From: Bacteroidales bacterium UBA1189
GTDB taxonomy: Bacteria > Bacteroidota > Bacteroidia > Bacteroidales > Bacteroidaceae
DNA: 64,000 nucleotides
Direction of reading: 5' to 3'
Assembly: GCA_002309805.1 (NCBI GenBank)
Contig: DBYJ01000015.1
Coordinates: 18,009-82,008, forward strand
A program made the translations under genes and the position numbers. Positions 58,098-64,000 of the stretch are shown here, piece by piece (position 1 is the first letter of the stretch; each line of letters begins with the position of its first letter). The notes under the pieces were generated by a model. That model was not told the origin of the DNA. It made no database searches and was given only the letters and a program-made list of their open reading frames with translations.

Positions 58098-59696
58098 ATG
58101 AAACGAACCCTCACCGTCATGTCAGTCTTTGCACTGATGACCCTCACGGCCTTTGCCCAGCGCGAAGCCACGTTGACCATCCACCCCTCAAAGGGCGAGT
58201 ACACCATCAACCGTAACATCTACGGCCAGTTCGCCGAGCACCTCGGCACCTGCATCTACGGCGGCCTTTGGGTGGGCGAAGGCTCCACAATCCCCAACCC
58301 CCGCGGCTACCGCAACGATGTGGTCAATGCCCTGAAGGAGCTCCACATCCCCGTACTGCGCTGGCCGGGAGGTTGCTTTGCCGACGACTACCACTGGGAA
58401 GACGGCATTGGCCCCCGCTCACAGCGCCCCAAGAAAGTCAACTCAACTTGGGGAGGAACGGTGGAAGACAATTCGTTCGGCACCCATGAGTTCCTCAACC
58501 TCTGCGAATTACTTGAGTGTGAACCTTACGTTTCAATGAACATTGGCAGCGGAACCGTGCGTGAGACGGCTGACTGGGTGGAATACATGACCGCCGACAA
58601 CGGACCTCAGGCAGAACGTCGCGCACGCAACGGACGTCAGGATCCCTGGAAGGTCAAATTCATCGGTATCGGCAACGAAGCATGGGGTTGTGGAGGCAAT
58701 ATGACGCCCGAATACTATGGCGATGAGTACAAGCGCTACGCCACTTACTGCCACGATTTTAGCGGCAACCATCTCTTCAAGATCGCTAGCGGCGCCAGCG
58801 ACTACGACTACCAATGGACAGAGACGCTGATGAAGAACGTGGGCAACCGCGCCAACGGCCTCTCGCTTCATTACTACACCGTGCTCGGCTGGAACGGCAG
58901 CAAAGGTAAGGCCACTCGCTTCACCGATGATGACTACTACTGGGCACTCGGCAAATGTCTGGGGATTGAGCCTGTCATCCAGCGGCATATCGGCATCATG
59001 GATCGCTACGACCCGAAGAAGCGCATCGGTCTCATGGTCGACGAATGGGGCACCTGGTGGGACGAAGAAGAGGGTACCATCCCCGGCCACCTCTTCCAGC
59101 AGAACACCATGCGCGATGCCTTCGTGGCCGCCCTCTCGCTCAACGTTTTTCACAAATACACCGACCGTATCCAGATGACCAACATTGCTCAGATTGCCAA
59201 TGTGCTCCAATCGATGATTCTGACAAAGGACGACAAGATGGTCCTCACCCCCACCTACTATGTCTTCAAGATGTACGTCCCCCATCAGGATGCCACCTTC
59301 CTGCCCTTCGACCTCAACTGCGACCAGATGGACGTGCGAAACGAACGTTTCAACCCCGGACGTAACAACGGCGATGAGGAACCCTATCGCCACCTGCCGA
59401 TGCTCTCGGCCACCGCATCACGCAGCGCCGACGGGCTTATCCACATCTCGCTGGCTAACGTTGACCTCAAGCAAAAACAAACCGTCACCATCTCGCTAGA
59501 CGACGTGAAGGCAACCTCTGTCACAGGCACCATTCTCACCTCGACGAACATCGCCGATCACAACACTTTCACCAATCCTTCAGTCGTACGAGATGCCCCC
59601 TTCACCGGCGCAAAGATTGACAAGAAGGACAAGTCGCTCATTACCGTCACCCTGCCCGCCAAATCCATCGTCACGCTGGAAGTGAACGCCAAATGA
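58098..59696 (+). CDS. Exported GH51 alpha-L-arabinofuranosidase
   Basis: 532 residues from ATG 58098 (MKRTLTVMSVFALMTLTAFA, signal peptide). GH51 features: INRNIYGQFAEHLGTCIYGG, VLRWPGGCFADDYHWEDGIG, the acid/base Glu in FIGIGNEAWGCGG, the nucleophile Glu in LMVDEWGTWWDEE, and a C-terminal beta-sandwich. It removes terminal arabinofuranose from arabinan or arabinoxylan. The longer in-frame start at 57957 is rejected because the promoter lies inside that extension. Its TGA overlaps the ATG of the transporter gene (ATGA), a sign of coupled translation. Confidence 0.95.
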   Translation: MKRTLTVMSVFALMTLTAFAQREATLTIHPSKGEYTINRNIYGQFAEHLGTCIYGGLWVGEGSTIPNPRGYRNDVVNALKELHIPVLRWPGGCFADDYHWEDGIGPRSQRPKKVNSTWGGTVEDNSFGTHEFLNLCELLECEPYVSMNIGSGTVRETADWVEYMTADNGPQAERRARNGRQDPWKVKFIGIGNEAWGCGGNMTPEYYGDEYKRYATYCHDFSGNHLFKIASGASDYDYQWTETLMKNVGNRANGLSLHYYTVLGWNGSKGKATRFTDDDYYWALGKCLGIEPVIQRHIGIMDRYDPKKRIGLMVDEWGTWWDEEEGTIPGHLFQQNTMRDAFVAALSLNVFHKYTDRIQMTNIAQIANVLQSMILTKDDKMVLTPTYYVFKMYVPHQDATFLPFDLNCDQMDVRNERFNPGRNNGDEEPYRHLPMLSATASRSADGLIHISLANVDLKQKQTVTISLDDVKATSVTGTILTSTNIADHNTFTNPSVVRDAPFTGAKIDKKDKSLITVTLPAKSIVTLEVNAK

Positions 59697-60598
59697 TCTA
59701 CCTCCTTATCGCAGCCGTTTGCGGCACGCTGTTCTCCATCGTCTTCAAAGTATGCCAACGATGGGGAATTGACACTATGCAAGCCATCTTGTTCAACTAC
59801 GTCACAGGCATACTTGTAGCATGGATTCCACTGTTTGTTAAGCAGCTGACAGGTGGTCCTGCCGTTGTCAACCCATTCGCCCAAAGCTGGATCTGGCTAG
59901 CACTCCTGCAAGGCTTCTTCTTCATGAGTGGCTTCATCGTCATGGCACTCAGCACACGCCATTGTGGCGTTGCCCTCACGACTGTGGCTGCCCGCGCAAG
60001 CCTCATCGTCCCTGTCATCCTCAGCTGGATCATCCTTGCAGGCCCTGCCCCCCAGTGGATACCCGTCACGCTGGTCATTGCGGCTCTCATCATCATCGCC
60101 TTCGGGAAACGCACGGAGAAAGCTACGGGAAAGACTACTGAGTGGAAAGCCTACATGCTGTTCTTTTTCGTGTTCCTATTCTACGGCATCGCCGACTTCT
60201 CACTGAAGTATGTCCAAAACACCGTATCGCTCCATTGTGGCGACGACAACACTCTCGTCAGCCGACAGCTCACTGCCCTCACCGGTACCATCTTCCTGAT
60301 GGCAGCCTTGCTGAGTTTGCTCGTCGTACTCTTTCGTCCCAAGAGCCAGAAAAGCCCCTTTAGCTGGCGTTCAGCAGCAGCAGGTGCCCTCCTTGGTTTG
60401 GCCAATCTCGCCTGCACCACCTGTATCTTGCGAAGCCTTACCATCCTGCCCGCTGCCACCTTCTTCCCCCTCTACAATATCGGCATTGTCATCCTGGGCA
60501 CATTGGCTGGCATTCTGCTGTTTAAGGAAAAGATTCGCCCCGTGCAGTACTTTGGCCTTCTCCTCGCCATCGTGGCGATTATCCTCTTCTTCCGTTGA
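59693..60598 (+). CDS. EamA/DMT-superfamily transporter
   Basis: 301 residues with about ten membrane helices in two EamA halves (MIYLLIAAVCGTLFSIVFKV; FVFLFYGIADFSLKYV). The C-terminal half ends LYNIGIVILGTLAGILLFKE, typical of the family. DMT proteins move many small molecules. Its 4 bp overlap with the GH51 gene suggests the cargo may be arabinose or a related sugar, but this is context only. About 100 bp then precede a new promoter. Confidence 0.88.
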   Translation: MIYLLIAAVCGTLFSIVFKVCQRWGIDTMQAILFNYVTGILVAWIPLFVKQLTGGPAVVNPFAQSWIWLALLQGFFFMSGFIVMALSTRHCGVALTTVAARASLIVPVILSWIILAGPAPQWIPVTLVIAALIIIAFGKRTEKATGKTTEWKAYMLFFFVFLFYGIADFSLKYVQNTVSLHCGDDNTLVSRQLTALTGTIFLMAALLSLLVVLFRPKSQKSPFSWRSAAAGALLGLANLACTTCILRSLTILPAATFFPLYNIGIVILGTLAGILLFKEKIRPVQYFGLLLAIVAIILFFR

Positions 60599-60619
60599 AC
60601 GTTAAAATGAAGCCTCACC

Positions 60620-60650
60620 TTTGTTATTGTAGAAAAAAAGTCTACCTTTG
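60620..60650 (+). promoter_or_regulatory. Promoter of the three-gene envelope operon
   Basis: TTTG (60620-60623), 19 bp, TACCTTTG (60643-60650): exact consensus. The first gene starts at 60701, leaving a leader of about 45 nt. Confidence 0.7.
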
Positions 60651-60700
60651 CACCCAAAACTATAATACCATCCATTAATCACAACCGTAAAAGAATCGTT

Positions 60701-61366
60701 ATGAAAAACCTGTTCGTGAAGTTTACCTTCCTGTTGATGATGATAGCCGTATGCCCTCTGACGTCAAGCGCCGAGAGCAAATCGTTACCCCGAACCCTAA
60801 AAAAGGAATTCAAGGCCAAGAAGAAAGAACTAAAGAAAGGCGGCTGGGAAATCTATGGCAGCGATCGCACAGCCGATGTCGTGCTGCTGAATCATTACCA
60901 GAAAATCAACGAACTAGGTCCTGACGCAGTCATCATTATGGGTACAGCGACGTCGCCCATCAAGCGCGTTCTTCGAATCCAAGCCCAAACGGATGCAGGT
61001 TTGCGTTACGCCCAACAAGCGAGCAGCGACATCCAGGGACGTGCTATTCGCGACGACCAGAACTTCGAGGAAGATCCCTCGCAGTCGTACTCCCATTTCT
61101 GCTCCATCTATGAAACCAAAGTCCAACAGGAAATCAAGGGCGAACTGAAGGAAAGTTACTCCATCATCCGCACCATCAAAGGCAACGTCAACGGTCAGCG
61201 AGGCGACATCTATGAGATGCAAACCTACTACTTCGTCGATCCTCAGGGAGCATCCAAAGCTCGCATTCGCGCACTGGAAGCAGCTGCCAAGGAATCAGAA
61301 GCCGCACAGAAGTATGCTGAGAAAGTTTCCGAATATATCAAGGAAGGTTTCGACTATGAACAATAA
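60701..61366 (+). CDS. Exported LPP20-like protein, unknown function
   Basis: 221 residues with a signal peptide (MKNLFVKFTFLLMMIAVCPL, cleavage near SSAES). A basic stretch (LKKEFKAKKKELKKGGWEIY) is followed by a segment with the LPP20/FlgT-N-like pattern of an Ala-rich helix after a Gly strand (IMGTATSPIKRVLRIQAQTD, LRYAQQASSDIQGRA), and the C-terminus is helical (ARIRALEAAAKESEAAQKYA). No enzymatic motif. The next gene overlaps its last 11 bp and carries a related N-terminal domain, suggesting the two act together in the periplasm or outer membrane. Confidence 0.75.
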   Translation: MKNLFVKFTFLLMMIAVCPLTSSAESKSLPRTLKKEFKAKKKELKKGGWEIYGSDRTADVVLLNHYQKINELGPDAVIIMGTATSPIKRVLRIQAQTDAGLRYAQQASSDIQGRAIRDDQNFEEDPSQSYSHFCSIYETKVQQEIKGELKESYSIIRTIKGNVNGQRGDIYEMQTYYFVDPQGASKARIRALEAAAKESEAAQKYAEKVSEYIKEGFDYEQ

Positions 61367-63272
61367 CAAGGAAATAGGACAAAACATGGGAAGCACATTC
61401 TTTATTTCTCCATTTTTCATTCTACTCATTACAATCCTCTTTCCCTTCTCCCTTACAGCTCAGGACATCGAGGGAATCAAGAACAACCCTGACTATCTCT
61501 GTGGAGAAGGACGTGGAGAATCTCTTCGCGAAGCTGACAATGAGGCACTCCACGACCTCATCAGCAAAATCTCTGTATCGGTGCAAAGTGACTATTCTGA
61601 TGTCACCTCTACACTTATCAACGGCAACGACTACAATGTCAATTCTGCTGTTAAAATGGTGGTCAATACCTACTCGCAAGCCACCCTACAGAATACTGAG
61701 CGCGTCCTCATCAGCGACGAACCCAATGCATACGTCATCCGTTATGTGAAGCGCTCTGATGTGGAAAAAATCTTCGAAAGCCGCAAACACAAGATGATGG
61801 AAATGGTTGCAAGCGCAGATAAAGCCGAACGCAGCGCCAAAATCGATGATGCCCTACGCTACTACTATTGGGGTTACTGCCTTCTCCAAAGCTTACCGAA
61901 CGAAAACGAAGTTGTCACCCCAGGTGGCAAACTGCTCGTCAACTACATCCCCGAAAAAATGAACGCCATTTTCAACGAACTGCGCGTCAATAAAATCAGG
62001 GAAGAAGGCAACTACATCGACCTAGAGATTCTCTACAAGGGCGAACCCGTCACAAGCATCGACTACACCTATTTCGACGGCCTTGACTGGAGCAACCTTT
62101 TTAGTGCCCGCGACGGCAGAGGAGTATTGGAAATGCGCCCGGGTGCTTCTATGGACAACCTTCGCATCAAATGTGAATACGAGTACGCTGGCGAAGCACA
62201 CATCGATAAGGAGATTGCCAACGTCGTCAGCATCATGAAAGGCAGGGTATTCCGTAATTCCACCCTAACAGTAGGTTCCAATCCGACCTTATCAGAGGAT
62301 ACTGATATGCTCGCCTCTTCCACACAGGAAGGCAGTGATACAGAATCCGTTGACGAAACCAGCGCCCCCGACTTCTCCGAGATATCCTTAACCGATTTCG
62401 AAAAACTGATTCCTAAACCAAATGCTGAGCTGAAACTGCTCACCGATGAAGAAGCTAAGCCCTACAAGACATCCATCGAACGTATCATCCATGCCATTGA
62501 AACCAAGCAGTACCGTAGTGTTGATGACTGCTTTACAACCGATGGATTAGACATTTTCGACCGGCTCGTCCACTACGGCAATGCCCGTATTCTTGACAAG
62601 TCCGATTATTCCTTCTTCACCATCGGCACGGAAGAGGTCACCTGCCGAAGCATCCCCATGAACTTCTCGTTCAAGGGAAACGGACGGCAATTTGTGGAGA
62701 ACATCACCTTCACCTTCAACAACGAGCAGAAGGTAGACTGCCTTGCCTTCGGTCTTGATGAAAAGGCGTCCGAAGACATTCTCCACCATGCCCAATGGGG
62801 TGAAGAAGCCCGGAAGATTCTTACCGAATTCCTTGAAAATTACAAAACTGCTTACTCACTCAAACGTTTAGATTACCTCCAGCAGATTTTTGATGAAAAC
62901 GCCGTCATCATTACGGGCAAGGTTGTCAAGAAAGCCCCTCCCAGCGGCGACAATCAGAAACTCTATGCCAACAACAAGTTTGTCAAGCTGACACGACAGT
63001 CGAAGCAGGAATATATGCGTAATCTTGAACGCAGCTTTAATAGTAAGGAGTTCATTAACATCCGATTTGCCGAGAACGACGTCGTTAAGGCAGGTAGAGG
63101 AGGTGAGATATACGGTATCCAAATCCGACAAGATTACTACTCGAACAACTATGGCGACACAGGTTATCTGTTCTTGATGGTTGACCTCAACGACCCGAAG
63201 AATCCCATCATCAAAGTTCGCGTCTGGAATCCCGAGCGCGACCCCGACTTCCAAGGAGTTGCCAGCTTTTGA
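61356..63272 (+). CDS. Exported LPP20-like / NTF2-like multidomain protein, unknown function
   Basis: 638 residues from ATG 61356 (MNNNKEIGQNMGSTFFISPF); the hydrophobic segment to residue ~35 is a signal peptide ending SLTAQ. Residues ~36-130 resemble LPP20-type domains (CGEGRGESLREADNEALHDL, a Gly strand then an Ala/Glu helix). Residues ~140-300 are a tetratricopeptide-like/beta region, an acidic Ser/Thr/Glu linker follows (DTESVDETSAPDFSEIS), and the C-terminal third holds two NTF2-like folds (IERIIHAIETKQYRSVDDCF; FLENYKTAYSLKRLDYLQQI). Known Bacteroidales homologues are annotated only as hypothetical or LPP20 family. It overlaps the gene before it by 11 bp. Confidence 0.75.
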   Translation: MNNNKEIGQNMGSTFFISPFFILLITILFPFSLTAQDIEGIKNNPDYLCGEGRGESLREADNEALHDLISKISVSVQSDYSDVTSTLINGNDYNVNSAVKMVVNTYSQATLQNTERVLISDEPNAYVIRYVKRSDVEKIFESRKHKMMEMVASADKAERSAKIDDALRYYYWGYCLLQSLPNENEVVTPGGKLLVNYIPEKMNAIFNELRVNKIREEGNYIDLEILYKGEPVTSIDYTYFDGLDWSNLFSARDGRGVLEMRPGASMDNLRIKCEYEYAGEAHIDKEIANVVSIMKGRVFRNSTLTVGSNPTLSEDTDMLASSTQEGSDTESVDETSAPDFSEISLTDFEKLIPKPNAELKLLTDEEAKPYKTSIERIIHAIETKQYRSVDDCFTTDGLDIFDRLVHYGNARILDKSDYSFFTIGTEEVTCRSIPMNFSFKGNGRQFVENITFTFNNEQKVDCLAFGLDEKASEDILHHAQWGEEARKILTEFLENYKTAYSLKRLDYLQQIFDENAVIITGKVVKKAPPSGDNQKLYANNKFVKLTRQSKQEYMRNLERSFNSKEFINIRFAENDVVKAGRGGEIYGIQIRQDYYSNNYGDTGYLFLMVDLNDPKNPIIKVRVWNPERDPDFQGVASF

Positions 63273-63359
63273 TAATAAAAAATTATTTGCTTACTCTGAA
63301 AAATTATTTGACTGGTTTGATTTTTTATCTGCCTGCTTCTGATTAAAAATATTAGCACC

Positions 63360-64000
63360 ATGAAACTGAAATCCCTACTGACTTCCATCCTCCTTTGCTC
63401 TCTGTTCATTCTTCCCGCAAAGGCACAGAACGACGACTTCAAGGCCTTCCGCGAAAAGATGTTAGGAAACTACAACGATTTTCGAAAAGGACTTCTTGAC
63501 GAATATGCCGACTTCCTCGATCAAGCCTGGACGAATCTAGAGGAATTCAAGAAATTTGAGAAAAAGAGCGAGCCAAAGCTCGACAAACCTCCTGTGGCTG
63601 ACCCCGTTGCAAAAAAACCAACCTTCAAGCCTATGCCTAAGCCTAAACCCAAGCCACAACCCCAACCTGTGGTGAAACCCGAGCCACAACCCGAACCGAA
63701 AAAAGAACCCGTCATAGAGGAGCCCAAGAAGGAACCCGAAAAGGAACCCGTTATCGAGGAGCCCAAGAAAGAACCCGAAAAGGAGCCTGTTATAGAAGAA
63801 CCGAAAAAGGAACCCGAAAAGGAGCCTGTTATAGAAGAACCGAAAAAAGAGGAACCTGTGGTTGAACCCAAGCCTAAAAAGGAACCGAAACCCAAGGCTG
63901 AACCAAAGCCTAAGAAAGAGCCGAAACCTAAAGCTGAGAAACCAAAGAAAGAACCCAAACCTAAGGCTGAGCCTAAACCCAAAGCTGAAAAGCCCAAGGC
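63360..64000 (+). CDS. Exported protein with long Pro/Lys/Glu repeat region, 3' end beyond window
   Basis: 213 codons are visible and the frame is still open at 64000. A signal peptide (MKLKSLLTSILLCSLFILPA, then KAQ) leads to an N-terminal helix motif repeated with variation (FKAFREKMLGNYNDFRKGLL, then DEYADFLDQAW). From residue ~75 the sequence is almost only Pro, Lys, Glu, Val: about four copies of a 13-residue unit EPVIEEPKKEPEK (39 bp, 63703-63855), then PKPKKEPKPKAE units. This resembles a periplasm-spanning or wall-crossing linker. Family members I recall begin with QDDF-type helices; their C-terminal domain is outside this window. Third gene of the envelope operon (87 bp gap). Confidence 0.8.
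   Translation, partial: MKLKSLLTSILLCSLFILPAKAQNDDFKAFREKMLGNYNDFRKGLLDEYADFLDQAWTNLEEFKKFEKKSEPKLDKPPVADPVAKKPTFKPMPKPKPKPQPQPVVKPEPQPEPKKEPVIEEPKKEPEKEPVIEEPKKEPEKEPVIEEPKKEPEKEPVIEEPKKEEPVVEPKPKKEPKPKAEPKPKKEPKPKAEKPKKEPKPKAEPKPKAEKPK

Noticed and set aside
63521..63997. 158-codon Gly/Ser/Phe-rich frame on the minus strand
   Set aside because: It is the reverse of the Pro/Lys/Glu repeat region of the plus-strand gene starting at 63360.

Overview
The window looks like chromosomal DNA of a Bacteroidales bacterium, most probably a Prevotella-like (Prevotellaceae) gut or rumen species. The reasons are: Bacteroidetes-type promoters (TTTG, 19-20 bp, TAnnTTTG) in front of many genes; GldE and a mutY-ssb-gldE order; class III fructose-bisphosphatase; a PnuT/TonB-receptor thiamine locus under a TPP riboswitch; menaquinone genes; and many exported glycoside hydrolases. 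No phage, insertion sequence, integrase, rRNA operon or CRISPR array was seen.

Layout. 1-5300: a RelA/SpoT-family gene cut by the window edge, an outer-membrane-type protein, queA, and a DUF2027 protein without its usual Smr domain. 5300-15400: a repeat array, two envelope genes (one a C11 peptidase), dapA, ligA, an acyl-ACP-synthetase/ACP/acyltransferase fusion, trmD and a GH123-like enzyme. 15400-26700: gdhA, the thiamine uptake operon, GH92, a metallo-beta-lactamase-fold enzyme, murB, pheS-nth and tRNA-Thr. 26700-40000: GH78, nudC, a 5'-nucleotidase, a secreted endonuclease followed by a 50-residue peptide gene, fbp, manA, a SPOR lipoprotein, a sugar aminotransferase and a CBM9-like protein. 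40000-50400: an SNF symporter, a GH71/99-like protein, menA-menG, GH43, an HD protein, an MscS channel and GH3. 50400-58000: a PPTase-gldE-ssb-mutY cluster facing HU, a 29-residue basic protein and RNase G, then mltG. 58000-64000: GH51 coupled to a DMT transporter, and a three-gene envelope operon running off the window.

How the genes work together. Most are housekeeping (tRNA modification, DNA repair and ligation, peptidoglycan, menaquinone, lysine and glutamate metabolism). Seven glycoside hydrolases (GH123-like, GH92, GH78, GH71/99-like, GH43, GH3, GH51) are scattered singly and have no SusC/SusD pair, so they are probably auxiliary enzymes serving loci elsewhere. The clearest regulated unit is the riboswitch-TonB receptor-PnuT operon for thiamine.

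The most unusual content is non-coding. Five intergenic loci carry arrays of 21-22 bp imperfect repeats: the unit sequence differs between loci but the period is constant. A GTATCA/TGATACC inverted-cluster element lies between ssb and mutY. A ~62 bp promoter module is duplicated before the riboswitch and related to the GH51 promoter. Intergenic-type repeat sequence also appears to have entered coding regions (fbp, the DegT-type aminotransferase, pnuT).
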